Source: Methanococcus voltae (lineage in GTDB: Archaea > AGJL01 > Methanococci > Methanococcales > Methanococcaceae). From it: a stretch of DNA of 64,000 nt. Below the pieces are notes generated by a model. The model did no database searches. It saw only the letters and a list, made by a program, of their open reading frames with translations, and was not told where the DNA came from. The stretch lies in contig NZ_JAGGMO010000001.1 of assembly GCF_017875395.1 (NCBI RefSeq), positions 1 to 64,000 on the forward strand, read 5' to 3'. This document shows positions 19,421 through 28,472 of the stretch, piece after piece (the stretch's first letter is position 1; the number at the start of each line of letters is the position of its first letter). The translations under genes and the position numbers were made by a program.

Positions 19421-20677
19421 ATGAGCCAAACATCGACAGAAGCATATTTATTTAAAAAATCCCTCAAAGAATTAAAAGGAAAAAAAGGAAAAGGTACCGA
19501 ATTAATTAGCGTTTACGTACCTGCAGGTAGAAGAGTATCTGACATATCCCAATATTTAAGACAGGAATTGTCACAATCCTCAAACATTAAGAGTAAAACC
19601 ACAATGAAAAACGTTCAGTCAGCCATTGAGGTAATCTTACAGAGATTAAAACTCTTAAAAGAACCATTAGAAAATGGTGCAATTATATTTGCGGGAATGA
19701 TACCAAGAGGCGGTCCAGGTACTGAAAAAATGGAAGTTTACGTTTTAGAACCTCCTGAAGCAGTTAAAACATTCATATATAGGTGTGATTCTCAATTTTT
19801 CACCGACCCACTTGAAGACTTTATACAAGATAAAGAAGTTTACGGTGTAATACTCGTAGATAGAAACGAAGCTACAATAGGTACAGTTAAAGGAAAAACT
19901 ATTACTGTGTTAAAAAAATTAACAAGTGGTGTACCAGGTAAATTTAAAGCAGGGGGTCAATCTGCAAGAAGATTGGAAAGATTAATCGACGATGCAGCCC
20001 ACCAATTTATGGTAAGGATTGGAGAATACTCAAATGAATCATTTATGCCAATATTGGAAGAGAAAAAATTGAAAGGATTGTTAATTGGCGGTCCTGGAAA
20101 CACTAAAAACGAATTCGTTGAAAAAGGATTTTTACACCACGAATTAGGTAAAAAAGTTATCGATACTTTCGATTTATGTTACACTGAGGAATTTGGAATT
20201 AGAGAATTATTAGATAAAGCTTCCGAATTACTTAGAGATATGGACTTAATGAAGGAAAAGGTAATTATACAAAAATTCTTTAAGGAATTGATAAAAGATG
20301 ATGGCGGTCTTGCGGCTTACGGTGAAAAACAAGTTATGAAATATCTTGACATGGGTGCAATTGACACACTTATCGTAACTGAAGACTTAAACACGACTAG
20401 AGTAACCATTAAATGTAACAATTGTGAAGCCGTTACAAACATAAATGTGAAGAATAACGAGTTATACAAATTTGAAGAAGAACTTAAATCAAAATCTTGT
20501 CCAAACTGTGAAGGTTCATTAACCATTGCGGAAGAAATGGATATAATTGAGTATTTAGCAGAATTATGTAAGGTAAACGGTTCAAATATTGTTGTTGTTT
20601 CAACCGATACCGAAGAAGGAAATCAGATATCAAAAGCTTTCAGAGGAATTGCTGCGATATTAAGATATAAAGTTTAA
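19421..20677 (+). CDS. prf1: Peptide chain release factor aRF1
   Basis: The 418-residue product is the archaeal class I release factor that reads all three stop codons. The stop-decoding NIKS motif is at 55-58, and the catalytic GGQ, which enters the peptidyl-transferase centre, is at 178-180 within GKFKAGGQSARR. A C-terminal minidomain carries two Cys pairs (CNNC and CPNC, about 331-367) typical of archaeal members. It acts with aEF1A rather than eRF3 in archaea. AAGGTG lies 8 bp from the ATG. Confidence 0.98.
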   Translation: MSQTSTEAYLFKKSLKELKGKKGKGTELISVYVPAGRRVSDISQYLRQELSQSSNIKSKTTMKNVQSAIEVILQRLKLLKEPLENGAIIFAGMIPRGGPGTEKMEVYVLEPPEAVKTFIYRCDSQFFTDPLEDFIQDKEVYGVILVDRNEATIGTVKGKTITVLKKLTSGVPGKFKAGGQSARRLERLIDDAAHQFMVRIGEYSNESFMPILEEKKLKGLLIGGPGNTKNEFVEKGFLHHELGKKVIDTFDLCYTEEFGIRELLDKASELLRDMDLMKEKVIIQKFFKELIKDDGGLAAYGEKQVMKYLDMGAIDTLIVTEDLNTTRVTIKCNNCEAVTNINVKNNELYKFEEELKSKSCPNCEGSLTIAEEMDIIEYLAELCKVNGSNIVVVSTDTEEGNQISKAFRGIAAILRYKV

Positions 20678-20959
20678 TTTAACTACTATAACTAATTATT
20701 ATGATATAAATAACTATTATTTTATTTATTTTTTAATTTAAATACGATATTTAACGACTTAATGAATAACAATTTATAATATTATGAAAAAATAAATAAT
20801 ATAATATAAAAAAATGAAAAGTAAATAAAAAAGCAAATAATATTGATAATATATTGATAATATATTGATAATAATATTGATAATATTAATAATACTAATA
20901 GCTTTAATAAATATAGATAATGATACATAATAGAATTAAAAGGGACCTATTGTGATAAT

Positions 20960-21913
20960 ATGCTTGAAATTCTTGGTTACGTTGAAAAAGATGTTCGAAA
21001 AATGGAATTTAATGAAATCCTGAGTGAAGACCCTAAATTAATTTGGATAGATTGCTATGACCCTTCTGAAGAAGAGTTGTCTGCAATATCTGAAAAACTA
21101 GGTATTGAAACTGATGAACTGGCATTAGGTCTCGATGAACAAGAAGTTCCAAGGGTAGAGGAAGAAGAAGATTACTACTTAATAGTTTTCAAAGCTCCTT
21201 TATTCGAAGAAGATATTACCACAACTTCATTTGGTATCTTTGTAAAAAATAACATTGTTTTAACGATACATAAAGATAAAATTAAAGCAATAGGTAAATT
21301 ACACAGAGCAATAAGCTATAAAAAGCCACGTAACGTATTGGACAAAGGAAACGGGTTTTTTGTATACACCCTTTTGAACCAGATCATAAGTAGTTATTCG
21401 AAAGTGTTGGTTAAAGTTGAAGATGATTTGGATGTTTTAGAAGATAGAATTCTTCAAGATCACAACAAAAACCTTACGGATGACATATTACAGCTTAGGA
21501 AAATGCTTGTATACTTCCATAAGGCGCTTATATCTAATAAAGATGTTATTTCACTTTTAAAACGTAAATACCTCCCAATTACCACTCAAGAAGATAGATG
21601 GGAATTTGAGGATCTTTATTATGATATTATTCAGTTGATAGACATGGAAACGACATACCGAGAATTATTGTCTTCAATGATGGATATGACCTTATCGATT
21701 GAAAATATAAAAATGAACCAGATTATGAAAATTTTGACAATGGTTACTGCACTTTTTGCTGTTCCCGTCTGGATTACAGGAATTTATGGTATGAATTTTA
21801 AATATCTGCCATTTTCTGAAGACCCAAATGGTTTCTGGGTCGTACTATTAATTTCATTAATTCTGATTATCGTAGTTATGTACGTGTTCATTAAAGAAAA
21901 ATGGATAAGATGA
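20960..21913 (+). CDS. corA: CorA-type magnesium/cobalt transporter
   Basis: The 317-residue product has the CorA layout: a soluble alpha/beta N-domain, long stalk helices (about 150-255), and two C-terminal membrane helices (about 255-280 and 292-312). The signature GMN lies in ITGIYGMNF near residue 275. It ends with the basic tail KEKWIR. The protein forms a pentameric channel for Mg2+ in the membrane. A GTGATAAT-type site precedes the ATG. It is a single gene. Confidence 0.93.
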   Translation: MLEILGYVEKDVRKMEFNEILSEDPKLIWIDCYDPSEEELSAISEKLGIETDELALGLDEQEVPRVEEEEDYYLIVFKAPLFEEDITTTSFGIFVKNNIVLTIHKDKIKAIGKLHRAISYKKPRNVLDKGNGFFVYTLLNQIISSYSKVLVKVEDDLDVLEDRILQDHNKNLTDDILQLRKMLVYFHKALISNKDVISLLKRKYLPITTQEDRWEFEDLYYDIIQLIDMETTYRELLSSMMDMTLSIENIKMNQIMKILTMVTALFAVPVWITGIYGMNFKYLPFSEDPNGFWVVLLISLILIIVVMYVFIKEKWIR

Positions 21914-22051
21914 CTAATTGAAAATATGAAAATATAATATTCATATCAAAATAGGATAACAGTTTTAATATTATAAAAATTAAATATAAATAAAATTAAA
22001 GATTAAACATATAAAATTCTAAAAAACTATATGCTATAAATTGGTGAAATG

Positions 22052-22345
22052 ATGACCCAAAAGGAATTTGTGATATGGCCTGCTTACTTTGATATCCAAA
22101 ATAGCCGTTCAAAAGGTAGAAAATTAAATAAAGAATTTTGCACTAGAAATGTTAAATTAAAAGATTTAGTATCTGCAGCTAAAAAATTGGGTTATTCATA
22201 CGAACAGGTGAATTCAAAAGCTTACCCTAAAGAACCTTGGGAAAATATAGGCTATTTAAAAATTAAAATTAAAAATGAAGAGAATTCCGAAAGTAGTGGT
22301 AAATATGAAATATTACTTAAAATAGGTAAACAACTTTTAGCATAA
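22052..22345 (+). CDS. srp19: Signal recognition particle 19 kDa protein
   Basis: The 97-residue product matches SRP19: FVIWPAYFDIQNSRSKGRKL at the N-terminus, a KDLVSAAKKLGYSYE helix, and AYPKEPWENIGYLKI near the end. It binds helices 6 and 8 of SRP RNA and prepares the site for SRP54. Two adjacent ATGs occur; the second (22052) has better spacing from GGTG. No SRP RNA gene was seen in the window. Confidence 0.95.
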   Translation: MTQKEFVIWPAYFDIQNSRSKGRKLNKEFCTRNVKLKDLVSAAKKLGYSYEQVNSKAYPKEPWENIGYLKIKIKNEENSESSGKYEILLKIGKQLLA

Positions 22346-22633
22346 AAATACATTTTAAATTTTTAAATTTTTAAATTTTATTTTAGATATAAAAAAGAGA
22401 ATACTCAAATTTTATAAAATATATCTGTATTTTATAAATATATGAGTATTGAGAGAACTTATTATTTTATTTTTATTATTTTATTTTATTATTCTTATTT
22501 AGCATTGTATTTTGAGTTTAATGCCTTCAAAGGCCACACGTAAATTCATAAGAATGCCATAATTCATATTAATTAATTGGATAACTAATTTCTATTCCAA
22601 ATTAGATAGCTAACTATCTAAATAAAACGGTAA
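22346..22633. terminator. Convergent spacer with inverted repeats
   Basis: This region separates convergent genes. AATACTCA at 22400-22407 and TGAGTATT at 22443-22450 can pair around an AT-rich loop, just after srp19. GCCTT/AAGGC at about 22523-22534 forms a small hairpin. TTAGATAG/CTATCTAA at 22602-22621 is a perfect 8-bp stem with a 4-nt loop, 12 bp after the stop of the minus-strand regulator. These may end the two transcripts. Confidence 0.45.
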
Positions 22634-23020
22634 TTACTTATCGCTGGCAATATTGATTTCGATATTAATAGGACCGTTAATTGTAGCGGGTTTACCCTCA
22701 ATTCTTTCATCAATATCAATTAAATCATTTAATCTTTCTTGAACTTTTTCAGAAATCTTTTGAATAATTGCTGAAGGTTCAACTGCTGAATAAATGTATG
22801 GCTTTTTACCCAAACCTTCTTTTTTCATTTTTTCTCTGTTTACATACCCTAAATTGTACATTTCGAGAATGGATTCCCTTACAGTTGATGGGTATATACC
22901 TGTACCATTAGCAATTTCTTCCACAGTACTTTTTTCAAACTTTCTAAGGAATATGTATATCTTAGCCCTAACTTCACTTGCCATCAAGTTTGAAATGTTT
23001 TGAACTAAAATTCTATCCAC
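22634..23020 (-). CDS. Winged-helix transcriptional regulator (TrmB/ArsR-like)
   Basis: The 128-residue product has a winged-helix domain in residues 10-80: ASEVRAKIYIFLRKFEKSTVEEIANGTGIYPSTVRESILEM followed by a wing with GLGKKPYIYSAV (split here only for reading). A short helical tail (86-110) could dimerise. No metal-binding Cys set is seen. The effector and targets are unknown. It is divergent to the long 23.0-24.2 kb interval, so it may control a transcript there as well as itself. Confidence 0.8.
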   Translation of the reverse strand: MDRILVQNISNLMASEVRAKIYIFLRKFEKSTVEEIANGTGIYPSTVRESILEMYNLGYVNREKMKKEGLGKKPYIYSAVEPSAIIQKISEKVQERLNDLIDIDERIEGKPATINGPINIEINIASDK

Positions 23021-23458
23021 ATTTTCAATTATTTTTTGAGTAATATTGTCACCACGTTTATTTAATTCAAATATTCTATAGCTATTTTAACATAGGGGTT
23101 CATTTAACTAACTTGGAACCTCAAAAACTATAAAAAAGCACATTCATCACCAAAAATACTATTTATATAGTCAAGTCCCAATTTATTAAACAAAATATTA
23201 ATATCCCATGATTTTATATATAGTTTTTGGTTATTATATCTAAGTCACGTTCTTATTATATTAATTATTACCCTTATTATACAAAATTTATCATTATTTT
23301 ATCCTAAAATATATATTAATTAATTGCCAATATAAATTTTATATTCTTATACGATATTTAACACTTATATAAGATAAATTTTGAGCTATTTTATTATTAT
23401 TCGATAAATATATACTCATTTTACAACATGATATATTTAAATCAAATAATTTATGGGC

Positions 23459-23483
23459 ACATATATTAAAATAAAAATAGTGC
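23459..23483 (+). promoter_or_regulatory. Candidate promoter of the 27-codon gene
   Basis: ACATATATTAAAA (from about 23458) resembles a TATA box and is followed about 22 nt later by TGC at 23481-23483, the usual methanogen initiation triplet. A transcript from here would have a leader of about 40 nt. Confidence 0.4.
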
Positions 23484-23522
23484 ATTAAATTTTAAAAAAA
23501 TAAAATAATAAGTGGAAAATGA

Positions 23523-23606
23523 ATGTACCATGAATACGGTACAGCATCATTCGCACGTATCTGTTGGGTTTGGATAATAGATTACACTAACGTTGCAACT
23601 ATATAA
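23523..23606 (+). CDS. Candidate 27-residue microprotein
   Basis: ATG at 23523 opens a frame coding MYHEYGTASFARICWVWI and then IDYTNVATI, ending at TAA. GTGG lies 7 nt upstream. The codons are TAC, TTC, ATC and AAC rather than the T-ending forms, as in highly expressed genes here, and the segment is richer in G and C than its surroundings. Residues 12-20 are hydrophobic and aromatic but short for a membrane helix. I do not recognise a family. The alternative is a structured RNA: GTACC/GGTAC forms a hairpin at 23525-23542. Confidence 0.35.
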   Translation: MYHEYGTASFARICWVWIIDYTNVATI

Positions 23607-23645
23607 AAGTTTAATAAAGAAACTTAATGACATAATGTAAATTCC

Positions 23646-23660
23646 TTATCAACTTGATAA
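23646..23660. promoter_or_regulatory. Perfect 15-bp palindrome
   Basis: TTATCAACTTGATAA has two 7-bp arms around one central base. It looks like an operator for a dimeric regulator such as the flanking winged-helix proteins; this is inference. Confidence 0.45.
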
Positions 23661-23769
23661 TATTGATTAAACGATTATATACTTACGTTATATGGGCATA
23701 TATGTAAAGTGTATTTACCCCAAATACTAAATATAAGATTATTTACGTTCTTCGATTTATTTAAGATAC

Positions 23770-23799
23770 ATTCATTCTATAAATCCGAATAGAATGAAT
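23770..23799. repeat. Perfect 11-bp inverted repeat
   Basis: ATTCATTCTAT at 23770-23780 and ATAGAATGAAT at 23789-23799 pair without mismatch around the 8-nt loop AAATCCGA. It could be a stable RNA hairpin or a protein site. Confidence 0.7.
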
Positions 23800-23878
23800 T
23801 AATATTTCAGCTATAAGACTAAATTTTATCCATAACATAATTTATTCGTCATAACATCTTGACAAATAATAGGGCAAT

Positions 23879-23901
23879 AATGGGAATAATATCCCATTTT
23901 T
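23879..23901. repeat. Hairpin followed by T-tract
   Basis: AATGGGA and TCCCATT pair around ATAATA and are followed by T5. It resembles an intrinsic-type terminator for a plus-strand transcript, or an operator. Confidence 0.5.
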
Positions 23902-24199
23902 GATTTAGTACATCTAATATATATTACTTTCCATTTTTGGAATATCTTTCAAAGTTAAATAACCGAAAATAGGTAAAAAAACTACTAAAGTTTAATGTAA
24001 CTTATTTAAATATAAAGACCATATAAATATTACTAAATAGATTATATAATAATAGCAATCATTATGTATAATACTTATTGCATTAACCAATATGGTTGTC
24101 TTAAGGGAAACTTTTTAGTTTCTTATAGTATTGTATAACATATAAAACCAACTCTTAATACTAAATTAAAAATTAGGTAATAGAATAATGGGATAAATT

Positions 24200-24469
24200 A
24201 TGAAAATCATTAAAGCATTAAATAAAAGTAAAGCTATTGAAATATTGCAGTATCTTATGAATGAAGATAAGTCATACTTTAGTGAAATCGTAGTTATAAC
24301 TCATTCTAACAGTTCTACCACCTACCGAGCTCTTGAATGCTTAAATGAAGCAGGTTTAGTTTCAAGATGCGAAGATGGTGTTAAAAGAAATGATAAAGTA
24401 TACTATAATATTACAAATAAGGGCATTAAAGTAATGAATTTAGTTAAAAAAATAGATGATATAGATTAA
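24200..24469 (+). CDS. Small winged-helix DNA-binding protein
   Basis: The 89-residue product is essentially one winged-helix domain: KSKAIEILQYLMNEDKSYF, the recognition-helix-like SSTTYRALECLNEAGLVSR, and the wing DKVYYNITNKGIKVM. It resembles MarR/ArsR-like archaeal regulators that lack an effector domain. A GGGATAAATT stretch precedes the ATG, a weak ribosome binding site. The ACATATAAAAC box near 24138 is a possible promoter. The target is unknown. Confidence 0.75.
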   Translation: MKIIKALNKSKAIEILQYLMNEDKSYFSEIVVITHSNSSTTYRALECLNEAGLVSRCEDGVKRNDKVYYNITNKGIKVMNLVKKIDDID

Positions 24470-24641
24470 AAATATATATTTTTTTTATGTTAAAATTATT
24501 AAAATACAGAGTATAAGAATAATAAATATTATAAAATAAAATTATAAAAAGTTAAACTGAAATTAGAATAAAACTAAAAATAAAATAGAATAATTAAATA
24601 AATTGAATAAATTGAATAATAGATTTATTTTATAATCTCAA

Positions 24642-26249
24642 TTATTCATTTAACATTTCGCTCTTTTCTTCAGATGATAATATATCAACAATTTCAGAAG
24701 GTTTTCCCATTTTTACCAATTTACCGCCCCTTACGAGACCTGCTCTGTCACATACGTTTAATACAAAGTCCATATCGTGTGAAACTATGATGTATGTTTG
24801 GTCAAGTTCTTTTCTGGAGTTTTGGATTGATTCTGCAACCATGTTTCTTGTTATAGGGTCCATTGTACCTGTTGGTTCGTCTAATAATACTAAGTGAGGT
24901 TCTCTAATTAAAACTTGAGCTAAAGCAACTCTGTGTTTTTCCCCTACACTCAATTCTTTAGGATATTTATCCAACATACTTTCGGCTTCCGCTTCAGTGA
25001 AACCTACTGATACTAAGGTATGCTCTGCTTTCATTTTTGCAAACTCAGCTGGCATTTCGAGACCTATTGACTCAGTTAAGTTATAAAGTACTGTTCTGTG
25101 AGGGTATAAACTGTATTCTTGGAATAAAATTCCAATGTATCTTCTTGCTCTTCCTCTGTTTGCAGGTCCTGCCTTTGTCATATCTACAACTTCTTCCCCA
25201 AGTCTAAAGGAATAGTTACCTTTGGAAGGTGGGAGAATTCCTGCAATTATTTTTGATAAGGTTGTTTTACCTGCACCACTTAAACCTACGAGTCCAAATA
25301 TCTCTTTCTCATTTACAGAGATGTCTATACCATTTACAGCTTTTACGATACCCCTTTCAACTGAAACGTATCTTTTTTCAACATCCTTCAAACTAATAAG
25401 TTCGTCTTTTATTTCCACATCTTCAAATTTTTTCATAGATGTTATGGTTTTCATAAATTCATCTACTACCTTTTTACTCTCGTCAAACATCTTAACTTCG
25501 CCGTTTTCGAGCCATATTGTAGACTGTGAGAGTTCTTCAATAACTTCTGGCCAGTGTGACGTGATAACCATTGCAATATTATGCTTAACAACTGTTTCAG
25601 CTAATGCAGTGTGTACCAACTGTGCTGTTTTAGGGTCTAACGTACCAGTTGGTTCATCTGCTAAAAATATAACCGGATCTTTTGCAATTTGTCTTGCTAA
25701 AACTACCCTTTGCTTTTCCCCACCACTTAAATCTCTAGAAATGTGAGTAATTCTATGTTCTAATTTTACCATTTTAATTAAACCAAGTGCTTTGTCACTT
25801 GCTTCTTTTCCTTCTACGCCTGCGTTTCTTAAAGCTTCCAAAATGTTTTCTGCAACGGTTCTTTCTCCATAAAGTGCGAAAGTTCTTTGTAACATAATTG
25901 CAATTTTCTTCTTTAAATTGTAGGTCATTTCGTCATTTTCCCAGAAATCGACTGCTTTTGCCTTGAATTCTCCAACCTGCTCTTCATTACATTGGCATGG
26001 CTGTCCAACTTTTGACGGAACTTCAACTTTACCACACTTGTTACATACTGCAACGTGGTAGATAACATTACCGGATGTAGGTTCGTAACCTTCCATACCC
26101 CTTAACATGTGTAATAAAACAGATTTTCCGGAACCACTCCTCCCTAAAACACCTAAAACTTGCCCCTCATCGAGAGTAAAATTAATATCTTTTAAAACGG
26201 TATGGTCTCCAAATTTCTTAGTAACGTTTTTTACTTCTATTAAACGCAT
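24642..26249 (-). CDS. atwA: Methyl-coenzyme M reductase activation component A2 (double ABC ATPase)
   Basis: The 535-residue product has two ABC ATPase domains. NBD1 has Walker A GRSGSGKS (about 36-43), a Cys-rich insert with CNKCGK and CQC (about 69-84), and the LSGGEKQRV signature near 173. NBD2 has Walker A GLSGAGKT near 318 and a degenerate LSVGEKHRV signature. No membrane segment is present. This is component A2, which uses ATP in the reductive activation of methyl-coenzyme M reductase by bringing its nickel cofactor F430 to Ni(I). AAGGTGATTTT precedes the ATG. The mcr genes are not in the window. The family is restricted to methanogens and relatives. Confidence 0.95.
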   Translation of the reverse strand: MRLIEVKNVTKKFGDHTVLKDINFTLDEGQVLGVLGRSGSGKSVLLHMLRGMEGYEPTSGNVIYHVAVCNKCGKVEVPSKVGQPCQCNEEQVGEFKAKAVDFWENDEMTYNLKKKIAIMLQRTFALYGERTVAENILEALRNAGVEGKEASDKALGLIKMVKLEHRITHISRDLSGGEKQRVVLARQIAKDPVIFLADEPTGTLDPKTAQLVHTALAETVVKHNIAMVITSHWPEVIEELSQSTIWLENGEVKMFDESKKVVDEFMKTITSMKKFEDVEIKDELISLKDVEKRYVSVERGIVKAVNGIDISVNEKEIFGLVGLSGAGKTTLSKIIAGILPPSKGNYSFRLGEEVVDMTKAGPANRGRARRYIGILFQEYSLYPHRTVLYNLTESIGLEMPAEFAKMKAEHTLVSVGFTEAEAESMLDKYPKELSVGEKHRVALAQVLIREPHLVLLDEPTGTMDPITRNMVAESIQNSRKELDQTYIIVSHDMDFVLNVCDRAGLVRGGKLVKMGKPSEIVDILSSEEKSEMLNE

Positions 26250-26595
26250 AAAATCACCTTAAAATTAATATAAACATAAAATTACAAATTATATAAATGT
26301 ATAATCTAAAGAATTATCGTAAATGTGATATTATCCCGCAGGTAAACAAATAACATATATAATTAATATTTAACATAGTATATGAATTTTACCCATAAGT
26401 GCACATATTATAAAACTATAGGGTTATTTAAATTTTTTCATTTAACGTATTTAGAATACCATATAATTAAAATTTATTAATTGTCACTTATTAGTTATCA
26501 ATTATTAAATTAATTATTAGTTCTTACTTATTAATTATTAGTTATAATTATCGATATCTAACAAACATAAAACATAAGATATGATAACAACTAGT
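26250..26595. promoter_or_regulatory. Upstream region of atwA
   Basis: This 346-bp spacer contains AT-rich sequence with minus-strand TATA-like boxes (for example TTATAATATG near 26405) next to a GTGCAC palindrome (26390-26395). No open frame was seen. Confidence 0.4.
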
Positions 26596-27069
26596 TTATA
26601 AGTCTTTTCTATCCTTCCAATTGCATTGGCGTACTCTATAGCTACATCTACCGCCACCACAAGTATTTCCGCAATTTCTTAACCTATAATGTCCGCCCCC
26701 GATTTGGAGCATTTTACCATTTATTAAAGCATCTGAAATCTTTTGCCTTGCAGACTTTAAAATATTCCAAAAAACACGCCGGGATATCCCCATTGAGGCA
26801 GCTGCATCTTCATGAGCATAACCAATATAATCAACAAGCCTTACACTTTCTAATTCCTCAACGGTTAATTTTAAAGTTTCTAACTCAAATCTGGGTGTCC
26901 CAAGTGGTTTAAAAGTTTCAAATTTTGGTTCTTCACTTATTAATCTAGGTATTTTAGGTCTACCTTTTTTTTCGTCAGCTTTTGTATCGACTTTTGTATC
27001 TGCCTTTGTGTTATTTTCTTCTTGCTCTTTTTCTATTTCTTTATTTTCATTATTTTCATTTTTTTTCAT
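26596..27069 (-). CDS. DUF134 (UPF0251) predicted DNA-binding protein
   Basis: The 157-residue product starts with a 35-residue Asn/Glu/Lys-rich extension with repeated TKAD/TKVD. The family core follows: GRPKIPRLISEEP, LTVEELESVRLVDY, and a helix-turn-helix HEDAAASMGISRRVFWNIL. The C-terminus has a Cys/Gly-rich patch (CGNTCGGGRCSYRVRQC). The function is unknown; DNA binding is predicted from the helix-turn-helix, which looks like sigma-70 region 4. Cysteines suggest a metal or Fe-S site. The ribosome binding site is weak. Confidence 0.85.
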   Translation of the reverse strand: MKKNENNENKEIEKEQEENNTKADTKVDTKADEKKGRPKIPRLISEEPKFETFKPLGTPRFELETLKLTVEELESVRLVDYIGYAHEDAAASMGISRRVFWNILKSARQKISDALINGKMLQIGGGHYRLRNCGNTCGGGRCSYRVRQCNWKDRKDL

Positions 27070-27552
27070 AGTATCAACAGTAATTCATCATCAAATTATC
27101 AAACATATGTGGATTTATTAAATTTTAAACTTATTATTGATTAGTATATTGATTATTATTGATTATTATTGGATATACCCATATAATATCAATCTAAAAC
27201 CATATAGTTGCATATATATACTATTATATCTGTGTTAGTAGTTTATTAATCTAATTGTTAGTAATAAGCTATATTAAATTAATTATGTATATTATGCGAC
27301 CTACTATTTAAAAAAGAAATAAAACTGTCAGGCTATTTATATTCAATTAAGAGTTTAAATAATCTAACAAAGAAAATTAAATTTAAAACTAAATGGCGTA
27401 TATAATGTAAATATATACTATTATACTATAATTTAACAATACAATAGCCTTAATCCGATAATTTAATAATTTAACGATTTAACATAAAGTATAAAATATA
27501 ATATAGGGTAATTCAAACTATAAAATAATAAAATTAAATATATATTCATTGA
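27070..27552. other. Intergenic spacer, nothing recognised
   Basis: This 483-bp AT-rich stretch lies upstream of the DUF134 gene. I saw TATA-like runs but no open frame, tRNA or strong hairpin. Confidence 0.5.
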
Positions 27553-27888
27553 TTAATCCATTTCGGGGTTATTTATTGTCATACCCAAAACAGGCATCAT
27601 AATCATGGTATATTTCTCATCCTCAAGTCTTTCGTGTATTTTTTCCTTGATAGATGGTACAATATCCATATTAACAACTGCATTTATAAGTAATGTATTT
27701 TGAGATAATTGTTTTACAAAATTAATCGCGAGTTCCGGTTCTTCAGACAGTAAAAAGCCTTGCCAATCATAAGGTGACAATCCAGCATATTCTTTAATGT
27801 AAAATCCTGAGATTCCCCCTTCGGAAAGTGCATTTATTGCTTTACCTATGTTTTTTGATTCTATAAATAGTTTTATCAACAATTTCAT
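27553..27888 (-). CDS. MJ1244-like conserved protein (PII-like fold suspected)
   Basis: The 111-residue product begins KLLIKLFIESKNIGKAINALSEGGISGF and ends with MPVLGMTINNP (each read in parts). It resembles the small archaeal MJ1244 family. The alternating beta-alpha-beta pattern is like PII-type or ferredoxin-fold sensors, which is my inference. The ATG at 27888 follows a strong GGGGGG-A site. An in-frame start ten codons upstream lacks one. No gene neighbour gives a function. Confidence 0.6.
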   Translation of the reverse strand: MKLLIKLFIESKNIGKAINALSEGGISGFYIKEYAGLSPYDWQGFLLSEEPELAINFVKQLSQNTLLINAVVNMDIVPSIKEKIHERLEDEKYTMIMMPVLGMTINNPEMD

Positions 27889-28472
27889 ATTTTCCCCCCG
27901 TATGAAATTATTAGGCAAATGTCAATACTAAACTAAATTATTAGTAACAAGATTACAATAAATTATAGCTTAATTATAATTTGTTAAACTTGTTAAACTT
28001 GTTAATTATGTGTAAACAATAGTATTGATTGTATTTTTAACATTCATATATTTAGATACTTTATTATACCCCAATCCATGATATCTATATTTTATTATTG
28101 ATATAATACAGTATACTATAATATATTCACTTACCTAATTTATAACTTTTTATATATTTTTAATTTGATAGTACTTCATTTATAAAGAAAGAGATACAAT
28201 GAGAAAAATTATGGAATATATAATACTATAAGAATATATGACTATACAATAAGGATAATATTGGGACGTAATTAATTAAATTAAGACCGAGATTAAAAAG
28301 AATATTAAAAATAAGATTAAAATCGAATCAATGTTGTAGTTAAAATTAAAAGTAAAATTAAAAATAATATTGGATATTATATTAGATATTATATTAAAAA
28401 TAAAATACAGATAATAGCTTATTTGTATTTTTAATTATTATTCTATAAAATATGTGGATTTATAATTTTAAA
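27889..28472. other. Intergenic spacer, nothing recognised
   Basis: This 584-bp AT-rich region contains simple repeats such as AAAATTAAAA and ATATTATATTAGAT near 28340-28400. No convincing open frame or RNA gene was found. Confidence 0.5.

Larger units (their letters stand above)
23021..24199. other. 1.18-kb interval rich in palindromes between two regulator genes
   Basis: No conventional gene occupies this stretch. It holds a candidate small gene (23523-23606) and perfect or near-perfect dyads at 23646-23660, 23770-23799, 23879-23898 and 24107-24122. It also has several TATA-like boxes and two GGGCA(c)ATATAT sites (23454, 23694). The flanking genes both encode winged-helix proteins. This suggests a regulatory region or undetected small RNAs. 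Confidence 0.6.

Noticed and set aside
23530-23577. Short peptide MNTVQHHSHVSVGFG, reminiscent of the HypF QHHHAH motif or a His-rich leader
   Set aside because: It has no ribosome binding site, overlaps the better candidate frame at 23523, and the likeness is too short to mean a HypF relic.
23879-23898. NrpR nitrogen operator
   Set aside because: The known methanococcal site is GGAA-N6-TTCC; this dyad is GGGA/TCCC with a different spacing.
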